Assembly (NCBI GenBank): GCA_030695805.1
Contig: JAUYPG010000066.1
Location: 1-10,752, forward strand
Source: Nanobdellota archaeon
GTDB lineage: Bacteria; Patescibacteriota; Minisyncoccia; UBA6257; GWB1-50-10
Reading direction: 5' to 3'
Length of the DNA stretch: 10,752 nucleotides
Each line of letters opens with the position of its first letter. The first letter of the stretch is position 1. Below are positions 1 through 7,600 of the stretch, one piece after another. The translations under genes and the position numbers were made by a program. The notes beneath the pieces are model-generated. The model was given only the letters and a program-made list of their open reading frames with translations. It did no database searches and was not told the origin of the DNA.

Positions 1-42
1 GTATCCTATAAATCCCGCGCCGCCTGTTATCAAAATTTTCAT
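1..42 (-). CDS. NAD-dependent sugar epimerase/dehydratase (SDR), N-terminus only
   Basis: Only the first 14 codons lie in the window; the rest runs off the left edge. The reading MKILITGGAGFIGY is the typical opening of extended short-chain dehydrogenases: a first beta strand followed by the GGAGFIG nucleotide-binding loop (GxxGxxG). The ATG lies 3 bases after the stop of the upstream nucleotide-sugar dehydrogenase gene, so the two are almost certainly cotranscribed. A weak GGAAG occurs inside the end of the upstream gene, nine bases before the ATG. After a UDP-glucose-dehydrogenase-type enzyme, a plausible role is epimerisation or decarboxylation of a nucleotide-linked uronic acid. The subtype (UDP-glucose 4-epimerase, UDP-xylose synthase, dTDP-glucose dehydratase or other) cannot be told from 14 residues. 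Confidence 0.75.
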   Translation of the reverse strand, partial: MKILITGGAGFIGY

Positions 43-45
43 AGT

Positions 46-1239
46 TTATTTCTTCCAAAAATTCCATATATCCACAAAATGAACCTGCGGATGGTCTTTG
101 GGGTTTATCTCCCGGTACTCCGCGTGGGGCGCACCGAGAACCACGATGTCGGCGTGCTTTAAGACGTGGTCTCTGGAAACGAATGTTTCGTTTTTCACGT
201 ACGGGTCGCTGCACAGGACCGCCTTGCACTCAACATGAGCGATTTTTCGAAGTTTGTACGAAAGCGAATCACGGTGGTCGTCGCTCTCCGCCTTAAATGC
301 CATCCCTAAAACTCCCAGTGTTTTGTCCTTCAGGGAATCGGCGTATTCGCGTTTCAAATCCCGAATAATGTGGTTCACAAAGCCCTCGTTCACAAGCATC
401 GCCGCGTGCCCCAACGCGAAATTATTATTGGTGAAAGCCGCAAGTTGCATCGTGTCTTTCAAAAGACAGGGGCCCGCAGTGAACCCGGGAGCAGGCAGGT
501 CGTTGTTGCGGGCATAGTCTTTCTTCATTGCTCTTTCAATATTGTGATAATCTAAACCGTGATCACGGGCTATCATAAAAAACTGTGTCCCGACGGCAAA
601 TTTTATATACCGCCAGGCGTTCGTAAAAAGTTTCGCGAGTTCGGCTTCAATCGGTTTAACGCAAATAATCTCCGCGGATGTAATTTTCTTAAACAGGGCG
701 GAAACCTCCGCCAACGTGGTGTCGTCAAAGGCCGAAACAATTTGAGGCAGGATCTTAAACTCTTCAAGGGCGTACCCCTGGGAAATCCTTTCCGGACAGG
801 TGGCGAGTTTTACGTCCTTGCCTTTTTTCGAAAAATAATGCTGAACTTTTTCGGTCGTACCCGGGTACACCGTGCTTCGTAAAATGATAATCTGGCCGTC
901 CTGAAAATAATCGAGGTATCTGTCAAGCAATCTCGTTACAATGTTGTGGTTCGGGTTCAGATACTCGTCAATCGGCGTGCCGACAACGATGATCACAAAT
1001 TTAGAAACGCTGATTACCTCCGGAGAATTGCTCGCAAATAAAAGCCCTTGCTTGAGGGCTGATTGTAATGCCGCGTCGCCGTCCTTTTCTTTGAACGGAA
1101 ATTTGCCTGACCTGATTGTTTGCAGGGCTTCTTCGTTCACGTCAAGGATTGCCGTCCTCATGCCGCTATTCGCGAAAGCCACCCCCAGGGGAAGCCCTAC
1201 GTGTCCGGCGCCTCCTATAATGCAGAGATCGTATTTCAT
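46..1239 (-). CDS. Nucleotide-sugar dehydrogenase (UDP-glucose/GDP-mannose dehydrogenase family)
   Basis: This 397-residue protein has near full family length. The family oxidises the C6 hydroxyl of a nucleotide sugar to a carboxylate in two NAD-dependent steps. The N-terminal Rossmann loop is GGAGHVGLP (residues 9-17), ending in an acidic residue (D33) that fits NAD. VVGTP (85-89), the STVYPGT loop (122-128) and CPERI (148-152) are family signatures. The middle helix carries K203 and N207 in ELAKLFTNAW. The catalytic cysteine is C258, followed by K261 and D262 in GPCLLKD. The UDP-binding C-terminal domain starts near 305 (TLGVLGMAFKAESDDHRDS). The active-site segment reads AGPCLLKD rather than the common GGxCxPKD, so this is a divergent subgroup and the substrate is uncertain. 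It begins 42 bases after the fused glycosyltransferase gene, with an A/T-rich leader and no Shine-Dalgarno. It is followed 3 bases later by an SDR epimerase gene, the usual kind of partner for a uronic-acid product. Confidence 0.94.
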   Translation of the reverse strand: MKYDLCIIGGAGHVGLPLGVAFANSGMRTAILDVNEEALQTIRSGKFPFKEKDGDAALQSALKQGLLFASNSPEVISVSKFVIIVVGTPIDEYLNPNHNIVTRLLDRYLDYFQDGQIIILRSTVYPGTTEKVQHYFSKKGKDVKLATCPERISQGYALEEFKILPQIVSAFDDTTLAEVSALFKKITSAEIICVKPIEAELAKLFTNAWRYIKFAVGTQFFMIARDHGLDYHNIERAMKKDYARNNDLPAPGFTAGPCLLKDTMQLAAFTNNNFALGHAAMLVNEGFVNHIIRDLKREYADSLKDKTLGVLGMAFKAESDDHRDSLSYKLRKIAHVECKAVLCSDPYVKNETFVSRDHVLKHADIVVLGAPHAEYREINPKDHPQVHFVDIWNFWKK

Positions 1240-1251
1240 TTTTATTTTTCT

Positions 1252-1285
1252 ATTATATGTAACGTGATGGACGCTGTTTTGTCAA
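1252..1285 (-). promoter_or_regulatory. Possible weak internal promoter before the nucleotide-sugar dehydrogenase gene
   Basis: The 42-base gap before the dehydrogenase gene is the largest inside the operon apart from the one before the cupin gene. Read on the minus strand it holds perfect hexamers TTGACA (1280-1285, overlapping the previous stop codon) and TATAAT (1252-1257). The spacer is 22 bases, well over the 16-18 preferred by sigma70 RNA polymerase, so the two boxes probably do not work as a pair. The TATAAT alone could still give weak initiation. Low confidence. Confidence 0.2.
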
Positions 1286-3255
1286 TCAAGTATCCGTGGC
1301 GCGGGCAACGGCACGATATATTTACCTCGAAATCCTTTTTCTTTGAGCTTCGGGATAATTTCGTCCGCAACCGGCCATGAGAAAATGAGTGCGTATTCCG
1401 GCTGGTCCGCGTACAACCTAGACTCTTCCAAAACCGGGATCATTGTTCCCGGTACGTACTTCCCTATCCTGTTGGAACCCTTCATTTCAAGAACGCACCC
1501 GACAGTTTCCTCATCAATGCCGACACAATGGATGAGCGTTGTGCCTCGGCAGGGGGCGCCAATGCCATACACTTGCTTTCTCTCTTTTTTAATTTCGAAA
1601 AGAATCGAAGCGAGTTCGAGTTTTGCCAACGTTGTTCTTTTTCGAAAATCAAGGAGATTTTTTTTCTGCAGAACGGAGTTCTTTTCGGCCTCAAGAAGCG
1701 GCGCGACCGTATCCATCACCCGATGCCTTCCCTTTCTTGACGCATACACTCGTATTGAGCCGGCGTGGCTTGAAATTTTTTTCGCGTGAATTATTTCTAA
1801 CCCGTGCATCTCCAAAAGATACCCCAGGCTGTGAAGCGAATAATGCCTCAAGTGTTCATGGTACACGGTGTCGAATTGATTCAACCTGATGAGCTCCGGC
1901 AGATAGATGGATTCGCTTATGAATAGGCCGTCATCTTTCAATATGGCAAGGATGGATTCCACGACTTCATTCACATTATCCATGTGCGCGAATACGTTCG
2001 TCGCGGTAACGATTTTCGCCGCGCCGTATTCTTTCGCGATGCGCGAGGCGACCTCTTTTGAAAAATAGTCCAAAATCGTCGGGATTCCCTTTTCGATTGC
2101 GACACGCCCCATGTCTTCGGGGGTAACCCCCAGTACCTTGTGGCGGTCTTTGAAATTGGAAAGCAAGTTTCCGTCGTTCGAGCCGATGTCCACTATGAGA
2201 TCGTCGGGCCCGAGCGCGAACATTCCCACGCATTCGCGATACAACTCCGTGAAATTATCCCGCAATATTTTTGTGGCGCCGGAGACATACGGGTGCGAGG
2301 CCGGGAAAATAATTTTCGAGTTGATAATAAGCCCTGACTGAACAAGATGACACCGGTCGCAATATACAATTTCCGCGGGATAGCTTGCTTCTTCTTTGGG
2401 GCGTTCGCCGATCGGACGGAAATCATTAACCAAGGGCAAGTATCCTAAAAATAAAATCGGCAGAAGCGGCGCGTAACCGCATATTTCACAACGCGTAACA
2501 ACTTTTGATGTGAAGTTGTCCGTTGCCTTTACCGGAACTGTTTCCGGCCCCTTTTTTCCGTACACCGTTTCCAGCGCGTAAAAAAACCATTGGGCGTAAT
2601 GAGGAAGCCATTTTTTCAGATTGAAACGGCTTTTGCCCTTTTCGCGCACGAGCCACTTTGCCGGCACCTCTGCAATGCCCCACCCGAGCCGGTGGCACTT
2701 CACCAAAAGTTCTATCGCATAGGTGAAGCCGGCAGTGGACTCAATTTCCACGGTGTCGAGAACGCGTCTGCTAAACATTCTTAGCGCATAGCTCGCATCG
2801 CTTGCGGGGAAACGGACAATCCTCCGGAGGACAAACGAAGCCGCCCGCACGATAAACGATTTTACAAGCGGGCCGCCCTTCATAAAACCTCCTTTCATAA
2901 ATCTGCTCGCGCCGACAACGTCGTTTCCTTCTTTCAATTTCGAATACATGGCGTCAATGATTACGGCGTTGTAGGATTCGTCGGCGGGGAACATTAAAAT
3001 GGCGGGCGCTTTACTCGTCTTGAAACCGGTCATGATGGCGCCGTGCACTCCGACTCCCTGATTTTTTACCAGTATTATTTCAAAATCATACCTGGCTTTT
3101 TTGAGCGCCACGAGCGTATTGTCCTCATCAAAGTCGTAACAAATAAAAAGCCGGAACGGAGTTTTTATGGAACGCTCAAAAACATTCAGCGTGTCGAGGA
3201 TATTTTCTCCCTCATTGTACACGGGCATTACGATGTCGAGTTCCGGGTTTTTCAT
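1282..3255 (-). CDS. Fusion of family 2 glycosyltransferase and zinc-binding sugar C-methyltransferase
   Basis: This 657-residue protein carries two complete enzymes. Residues 1-235 are a GT-A family 2 glycosyltransferase of the dolichyl-phosphate-mannose-synthase type: DIVMPVYNEG (7-16), YDFDEDNT (40-47), PADE (90-93), ASR (116-118) and GKSRFNLKKW (207-216). No membrane anchor follows. Residues 250-657, about the full length of a TylCIII/NovU/TcaB9-type C-methyltransferase, hold a zinc site C256/C259 and C299/C302, the SAM-binding loop VDIGSNDGNLL (355-365), the family YHEH motif (465-468) and the conserved C-terminal domain (IGAPCRGTTL, 565-574). Known members methylate a carbon next to the keto group of a nucleotide-linked 4-keto sugar. 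The N-terminal half is a clear paralogue of the next gene upstream (3275-4042), 19 bases away. The ATG lies directly at the start of the glycosyltransferase homology; no Shine-Dalgarno is visible. By inference, one chain methylates a sugar and transfers a sugar to a lipid carrier, though the two domains may act on different sugars. Confidence 0.9.
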   Translation of the reverse strand: MKNPELDIVMPVYNEGENILDTLNVFERSIKTPFRLFICYDFDEDNTLVALKKARYDFEIILVKNQGVGVHGAIMTGFKTSKAPAILMFPADESYNAVIIDAMYSKLKEGNDVVGASRFMKGGFMKGGPLVKSFIVRAASFVLRRIVRFPASDASYALRMFSRRVLDTVEIESTAGFTYAIELLVKCHRLGWGIAEVPAKWLVREKGKSRFNLKKWLPHYAQWFFYALETVYGKKGPETVPVKATDNFTSKVVTRCEICGYAPLLPILFLGYLPLVNDFRPIGERPKEEASYPAEIVYCDRCHLVQSGLIINSKIIFPASHPYVSGATKILRDNFTELYRECVGMFALGPDDLIVDIGSNDGNLLSNFKDRHKVLGVTPEDMGRVAIEKGIPTILDYFSKEVASRIAKEYGAAKIVTATNVFAHMDNVNEVVESILAILKDDGLFISESIYLPELIRLNQFDTVYHEHLRHYSLHSLGYLLEMHGLEIIHAKKISSHAGSIRVYASRKGRHRVMDTVAPLLEAEKNSVLQKKNLLDFRKRTTLAKLELASILFEIKKERKQVYGIGAPCRGTTLIHCVGIDEETVGCVLEMKGSNRIGKYVPGTMIPVLEESRLYADQPEYALIFSWPVADEIIPKLKEKGFRGKYIVPLPAPRILD

Positions 3256-4042
3256 GTTGAATGTTATAGTGATGTCACCCTATGGGCATGATCCGATCCG
3301 CGCTTCTGCCGGGTTTCAATTGTACCGTTCCCGGAGATTTTCTCAAATACGAGGTGGCAAGAGCGTAAAAAAACCATTTCGCATAGTGCGGAAACCATTT
3401 TTTTAAGTTGAAGCGGCTCTGCCCGGATTTCCGCATAATCCAGCGCGCCGGGACCTCCGCCACGGGCCACTTCAGGCGATGGCATTTTACCAAAAGTTCT
3501 ATCGCGTATGTAAATCCCTCGGTTGACTCAATTTGTATCATATCAAGAACCCTTCTTGAAAACATCCTCCACGCGTACGTCGCATCCGTGGCCGGCACTC
3601 CCGCGAGGCGATGTAAAATGAACGACCCCAGACGCACCACAAGTGATTTGAGGCGCGGACCCCCGCTCATTTCTCCTCCTTTCGCAAGACGGCTTGCCAC
3701 AATAATATCATTTCCTTCCTTGAGTTTTGCGTACATGCCATCAATCATGCTCGCGTTATTTGCCTCGTCCGCGCCAAGAACAAGCACCGCCGGAGCGTTC
3801 GTCATGTCGAGCCCGCTCATAATGGCGCTCTGTACCCCCTTGCCGCGATTTTTTACCGGTACGATTTCAAAATCAAAAGTTTCATTTTTTAGCACCGAGA
3901 GCGTATTATCTTCGTCAAAATCATAGCACACAAAGACGCGGAACGGCGTTTGTACCTCTTTTTCAAACGCGCGAAAGAGGTCCAGAATGTTTTCTCCCTC
4001 GTTGTACACCGGTATCACGATATCGAGATTTTGATTCTTCAT
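2536..4042 (-). repeat. Tandem gene duplication of the family 2 glycosyltransferase
   Basis: The stand-alone glycosyltransferase (first 240 codons, 3323-4042) and the N-terminal part of the fusion protein (codons 1-240, 2536-3255) align without gaps. A hand count gives 156 identical residues of 240, about 65%. Residual DNA identity is visible too, for example the shared run ccaaaagttctatcgc near 2701 and 3489 on the plus strand. This is best read as a tandem duplication, after or before which one copy was joined to a C-methyltransferase gene. The divergence shows it is not recent. Confidence 0.82.
3275..4042 (-). CDS. Family 2 glycosyltransferase, polyprenyl-phosphate sugar synthase type
   Basis: This 255-residue cytosolic GT-A enzyme resembles dolichyl-/polyprenyl-phosphate mannose or glucose synthases, which move a sugar from a nucleotide to a lipid phosphate. 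Visible motifs are DIVIPVYNEG (7-16), YDFDEDNT (40-47), GADE (90-93, where the classical family has D-A-D), ASR (116-118) and GQSRFNLKKW (207-216). The protein ends about 20 residues after the last conserved segment and has no transmembrane tail, unlike many bacterial relatives. The start at MKNQNLD is chosen because homology begins there and because its ATG overlaps the upstream stop as ATGA. A start 60 bases further upstream is open but would lie inside the preceding gene. No Shine-Dalgarno precedes it, so translation probably depends on coupling. Its product would be the lipid-linked donor for the two membrane proteins just upstream (inference). The donor sugar is unknown. Confidence 0.92.
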   Translation of the reverse strand: MKNQNLDIVIPVYNEGENILDLFRAFEKEVQTPFRVFVCYDFDEDNTLSVLKNETFDFEIVPVKNRGKGVQSAIMSGLDMTNAPAVLVLGADEANNASMIDGMYAKLKEGNDIIVASRLAKGGEMSGGPRLKSLVVRLGSFILHRLAGVPATDATYAWRMFSRRVLDMIQIESTEGFTYAIELLVKCHRLKWPVAEVPARWIMRKSGQSRFNLKKWFPHYAKWFFYALATSYLRKSPGTVQLKPGRSADRIMPIG

Positions 4043-5265
4043 GCAAGGAGGCGTTTGCGCGACGAAAGCTTTTTCGCCCGACAAAACGAATCGGCTATAC
4101 AAATAATGTCCAAGGGAAAACGATAGCGCGGATCGGCGTTCGCCGCAAGGAAGGGCAGGACGTACAGGACCACCGCGAGAAATACGAAAAACAATTCTCT
4201 GTCAAAAAAATCATCCCTTGTTTTATATACGAAAAACACCCAGATAAAGAATGGGGCCGCAAGAATTATTTTCGAAAACCGTTTCAGGCCTTCCACGGAG
4301 TCCCATGTAAAATTTTCCGTCATGTGATACCCCGGCCTGAGAAGGGTAAAAAGCTTCAGGGCGGTCAACTTCACGTACTGAACCGGATGGTTTTCTATGT
4401 ATTTCAGCGCCAGTTTTGTGTACGTTTCCGAGGGGACGGACGACCATCCTTCAAACGATTCGGCGGCGGAAGAAAATCCTCTTGCCCGAAGGGCCTTTCC
4501 CAGGGATTGTTCGGCGCTATAGTCCTTCAGGAGATACGGCGCGGCATATTCATTCGCGCCCGCGAAAAAATTGTACGGACCCTGCCTGCCGAAGGAAAAA
4601 ATCGTTTGTTTTGTGGTGATATTTACAACCGCCATTGCCACAAACGCGCTCACTAAAAAGAGGGTGGTTGCTCTCCATATGTTTTTCCGGGCGTTTCCGC
4701 TCCAAAGAAGAAGAAGCGCGGGGACGAGGAGGGGGATCGCGTTCTGCCGCACGGTAATAAGGAGGCCCAGAGATATACCGCAGGCAATAATGCTCCATGT
4801 GTTGCCGCGTCGCGCGGAGGAGATACCCGCGGCCAAAAATCCGAAGAGGAGGAGTATGGTCAGGTTGCCATCATGAATCCGCCAGACGTTTAGGAGAAGC
4901 ACGGGGTGAAGAGCGATCGCCAGAATTGGGAACAGCAATAAAACGTTTTGGACGCCCCGAAGGCGTAAAAACAAAAAAGTGGTGAGGAGAATCCCGGCAT
5001 ATATAAAGGTTTGACACGCGGGGATTCCGTTCGTTCCGCCAATCTTTATGCATGACCCCAAAAAACCGGCGTACCCCGAGGGCATGAAGTCGGAAGTAAT
5101 GATGCCCGTATCGGCAAATTCTTTCGCATCGTCAAAAAGCAATTGGACGAAGAATGAAAAATTCAAATGGGGCCGCGTGACGGCGACGGCCAAAACGGCG
5201 GTTGAAATGAGCCCGATGAGCAATCCGATTGTGCGGGCCGAAATGTTGGCTTTTAGATTTTTCAT
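4039..5265 (-). CDS. Multi-pass membrane glycosyltransferase, GT-C (family 39/ArnT-like)
   Basis: This 408-residue integral membrane protein has about nine to eleven hydrophobic segments (for example 12-30, 86-100, 106-126, 134-147, 157-172, 176-188, 200-214, 333-347, 357-374). GT-C enzymes use polyprenyl-phosphate sugars on the outer face of the membrane. The first outer loop has an acidic pair, D45-D46 in FDDAKEFADTG, where this fold keeps its catalytic aspartate. Other family-like signs are GPYNFFAGAN (229-238), the HP..Y..L...K segment (293-304) with a following PGY (311-313), and DPRYRFPLD (378-386) near the end. The start at MKNLKANIS is chosen because it gives an ATGA overlap with the upstream gene; the same frame is open for 61 codons further upstream, but only inside that gene. 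The stop overlaps the next glycosyltransferase start in the same way. It probably transfers the sugar loaded by that neighbour. Exact acceptor and family number are not certain. Confidence 0.82.
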   Translation of the reverse strand: MKNLKANISARTIGLLIGLISTAVLAVAVTRPHLNFSFFVQLLFDDAKEFADTGIITSDFMPSGYAGFLGSCIKIGGTNGIPACQTFIYAGILLTTFLFLRLRGVQNVLLLFPILAIALHPVLLLNVWRIHDGNLTILLLFGFLAAGISSARRGNTWSIIACGISLGLLITVRQNAIPLLVPALLLLWSGNARKNIWRATTLFLVSAFVAMAVVNITTKQTIFSFGRQGPYNFFAGANEYAAPYLLKDYSAEQSLGKALRARGFSSAAESFEGWSSVPSETYTKLALKYIENHPVQYVKLTALKLFTLLRPGYHMTENFTWDSVEGLKRFSKIILAAPFFIWVFFVYKTRDDFFDRELFFVFLAVVLYVLPFLAANADPRYRFPLDIICIADSFCRAKKLSSRKRLLA

Positions 5266-6533
5266 TCTTCGAAAACCGGCGCACGCCTTATCTCCTGCGC
5301 CCCTACTATCCTCATGGCGTACCAGTATGCCGCCAAAATAATACAGAGTGTAATTGTAAGGGTGGCGGTCCGTTCCATAGAGGCCTCCTTCAGGACAAAC
5401 GGCAGCCATGCGACAAAAAGTTGAACTGATAAAAGTTTGATGATACATTTCCTGTCAATTTCAAAAAATTTTGCCGCCAAAAACGGAGTGGCGAGCAAAA
5501 AAACCGGCCAGCCGTACCCGACAATTCTTTGAATGCCCGTCCCGGCTGGCACACTTATGAGATAGTGAAGAATGCCGGAAGTAATGGCCACCGAAGTCCA
5601 GACGGGAAGACGCGCAAATATTTTCCGGCCCTCCTTCAAAAAAATGCGGGCAAAAACAACCGGCGCAATACCAAACGTGGAAAGGAGGGCAATCAGGGTT
5701 TTCAGCGGCAAAGAGGGATCAAAGCCGCAAAAACCGGCTTCTTTAATAGTCCCAAGGAAATTGAACGGCGGCAGGATCAACTTAAAAATCGGCGCGCAAA
5801 AATCATACCCGCTCACCCAAAGCCGGAGACCTAAAACGTTTACGACGGAGTGGTACGCAAACTTCAGGAGCATAAAAACGGAGGTGCTCACATTATGCGT
5901 GTTCGGCTGCCCGATACCGCTTATAAAACCGCTTGTGCCCATCGAGATTAGCACGACAATAAGCGCCGTTGCGGCCAGAAGTTTTTTCCGACGGAGCCAG
6001 TACGTAACGATGAGGACGAGGCCAAGCAGAATCGTTGTCTCACGATTTAAGAAAAGCAGGAAAAGAATCAAAAAGCTCGCGCTTTCTTTTTTATAAAACA
6101 GGAATAGAAAAAATAAGGCGGTTAAAAATATATTGAGAGCGTCGGGCTGGATATTTCTTCTTAGGATAAGAACAAAGTATGGCAAGAGGAAAAACGAAGC
6201 CAAGAGGAGCGGCGAACGTACTGCTTTTTTTAAGATGACGCCGTTTATGAGAAAGAAGCCAAGGAGCGAAATAACCGCCACGAGGAGGAAGCTGAAAGCC
6301 ACACCCAAAGAAAAGTGATTAGCAAGCCAGCCCGCGAGAAATGTATGGAGAAAGCGGGCGGAGTACGGCTCAATGACTTCGCCTATCCGGCCCTCGGCCA
6401 TCGCCATGTACCAACTGCTGTCTCCCCCATCTTTCGCCAAGAGCATGCGGGGCAGATTGACATATATCGCCGCGGCAAACACGATGACCGTGAGTAAAAA
6501 GAAGCCGCCATAACCGTGTAAAAATTTCTTCAT
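5262..6533 (-). CDS. Multi-pass membrane protein, probable GT-C glycosyltransferase
   Basis: This 423-residue protein has about eleven or twelve hydrophobic segments (among them 10-27, 76-98, 108-125, 132-147, 151-161, 166-180, 184-204, 278-298, 312-330, 338-356, 365-380, 391-409). After the first segment comes a soluble loop with acidic residues, AKDGGDSSWY (33-42), and later RRNIQPDA (125-132) and FLNRETT (161-167). This layout of an acidic motif in the first outer loop and a charged RE motif between helices is what GT-C enzymes and related uncharacterised membrane proteins show. I do not recognise a specific family, and sequence likeness to the next gene is low, so this is not a recent duplicate of it. 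The gene starts 17 bases after the E1-beta stop, with a weak GGAAA before the ATG. Its stop overlaps the next start (ATGA), so the two membrane proteins are probably made in coupled fashion. Confidence 0.7.
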   Translation of the reverse strand: MKKFLHGYGGFFLLTVIVFAAAIYVNLPRMLLAKDGGDSSWYMAMAEGRIGEVIEPYSARFLHTFLAGWLANHFSLGVAFSFLLVAVISLLGFFLINGVILKKAVRSPLLLASFFLLPYFVLILRRNIQPDALNIFLTALFFLFLFYKKESASFLILFLLFLNRETTILLGLVLIVTYWLRRKKLLAATALIVVLISMGTSGFISGIGQPNTHNVSTSVFMLLKFAYHSVVNVLGLRLWVSGYDFCAPIFKLILPPFNFLGTIKEAGFCGFDPSLPLKTLIALLSTFGIAPVVFARIFLKEGRKIFARLPVWTSVAITSGILHYLISVPAGTGIQRIVGYGWPVFLLATPFLAAKFFEIDRKCIIKLLSVQLFVAWLPFVLKEASMERTATLTITLCIILAAYWYAMRIVGAQEIRRAPVFEE

Positions 6534-6550
6534 TGTTTCCAGAACTCATT

Positions 6551-7600
6551 TCAGAAAGGTCCCTTGAATCTTTTCTCGTAGCTGTAAAAAATTTCCCCGG
6601 AAAGGTCGGACGGCTCCAATTTTAATTTTTTCTCGATGACCCGCACGATATCGGCCGCGTTGGGGTAAAATTCGTTTTCCAAAACTCTTGCCATGGGGCA
6701 GGGTGTGGCTGGAAACCCTATCCTTTCCACCGGGGACTTCAGCTCGCCAAAACATTTATTTGAAACCACAGCCGCCACCTCGGCGCTAAAGCCGCAGTTC
6801 AGCCAGCCATTGTCCGCGACGATGCAATGTCCGGTTTTTTTCACCGAATCAACAATGATTTTTTCATCGAGCGGATAGATTGTCCGCGGGTCCACAATTT
6901 CTACGCTCACTCCCCTTTGCTTTAGGATTTCCGAAGCATGGTGAGCCTCAACATTCATCCAGGACGTTGCTACCACAGTTATATCTTTTCCCTTCCGCAA
7001 AATACTGCCCTTGCCCAAAGGAGTCGTAAAGGACTCTTCAGGCACCTCGCCCTCCTGATCATAGAGCCACCTGTGCTCGAAAATAATAACCGGATTGTCA
7101 TCCCGCAGTGCCGAGACAAGGAGGCCCTTTGCGTCTCGTGGCGTAGAGGGCATGACCACTTTCAGCCCTGGTATGTGCGCGAAAACGGCCTGCGTTGACT
7201 TTGAATGTTGCGCGCCCTGTCCCCAGCCCCGGCCGATAATCGCCCGTATCACAAAGGGGACTTTCACTCTTCCGCCTGAGGCATAGCGCCAAACAGAAAC
7301 CATGTTCGCAAGCTGATTAAAGGCCAAAAGTAAAAAATCAACCCGAATATGGTGATGAACCGGAATCAGACCATTTAGAGCGGCGCCCAATCCGACTCCG
7401 GTCATCGCGTCTTCCGAGAGTGGCGTATCGAAAACGCGCTCCGGGCCAAATTTCTCCAGCAACCCTTTGGTGGTGCCGAATATGGCATTATGGTCAGGCA
7501 CGCCAAGTCCATAGACAAAAATCCGGTGATCTCTTTCCATCTCCTGCAAGAGGGCTTCCCGAAGCGCGTCTTTGTAGGTTATATATCTACCCTTTTTCAT
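6551..7600 (-). CDS. Thiamine-diphosphate enzyme, E1-beta-like (transketolase pyrimidine-binding) subunit
   Basis: The protein has 349 residues from MKKGRYITY. In 2-oxo-acid dehydrogenase E1 enzymes the beta chain binds the pyrimidine of thiamine diphosphate. Residues 6-180 form that domain, with LSEDAMTG (61-68; E63 is the expected cofactor-activating glutamate), GRGWGQGAQHS (123-133) and IPGLKVVMPSTP (143-154). Residues 195-325 form the transketolase C-terminal domain (VDPRTIYPLD, 236-245). The usual GEDVG motif near residue 31 reads GLGVPDHNAIFGTT. From memory this wording, with GRGWGQG, belongs to a separate clade that occurs in glycan gene clusters. I chose the ATG at 7600 because homology starts there; a frame-open start at 7672 lies deep inside the alpha gene. 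The gene overlaps the end of the alpha gene by 14 bases, which supports a 1:1 heteromer. No lipoyl E2 or E3 gene is nearby, so a classical dehydrogenase complex is unlikely. Confidence 0.92.
   Translation of the reverse strand: MKKGRYITYKDALREALLQEMERDHRIFVYGLGVPDHNAIFGTTKGLLEKFGPERVFDTPLSEDAMTGVGLGAALNGLIPVHHHIRVDFLLLAFNQLANMVSVWRYASGGRVKVPFVIRAIIGRGWGQGAQHSKSTQAVFAHIPGLKVVMPSTPRDAKGLLVSALRDDNPVIIFEHRWLYDQEGEVPEESFTTPLGKGSILRKGKDITVVATSWMNVEAHHASEILKQRGVSVEIVDPRTIYPLDEKIIVDSVKKTGHCIVADNGWLNCGFSAEVAAVVSNKCFGELKSPVERIGFPATPCPMARVLENEFYPNAADIVRVIEKKLKLEPSDLSGEIFYSYEKRFKGPF

Noticed and set aside
3408..3926. Plus-strand open frame of 172 codons opposite the stand-alone glycosyltransferase
   Set aside because: Antisense to a gene with clear motifs and conserved between the two paralogues; no motif of its own.
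4045..4051. AAGGAGG on the plus strand, looking like a perfect Shine-Dalgarno
   Set aside because: It lies on the strand opposite to all genes and is followed by no plausible plus-strand coding region. On the mRNA it reads CCTCCTT, the anti-Shine-Dalgarno sequence, just before the glycosyltransferase start; a chance match is the simplest view.
5266..5448. Upstream extension of the GT-C gene giving a 469-residue protein
   Set aside because: The added 61 residues lie wholly inside the preceding gene in another frame and carry no family likeness; the ATGA overlap start is far better.
5572..6096. Plus-strand open frame of 174 codons opposite the first membrane protein
   Set aside because: Highly basic, low-information product with no motif, antisense to a convincing multi-pass membrane protein.
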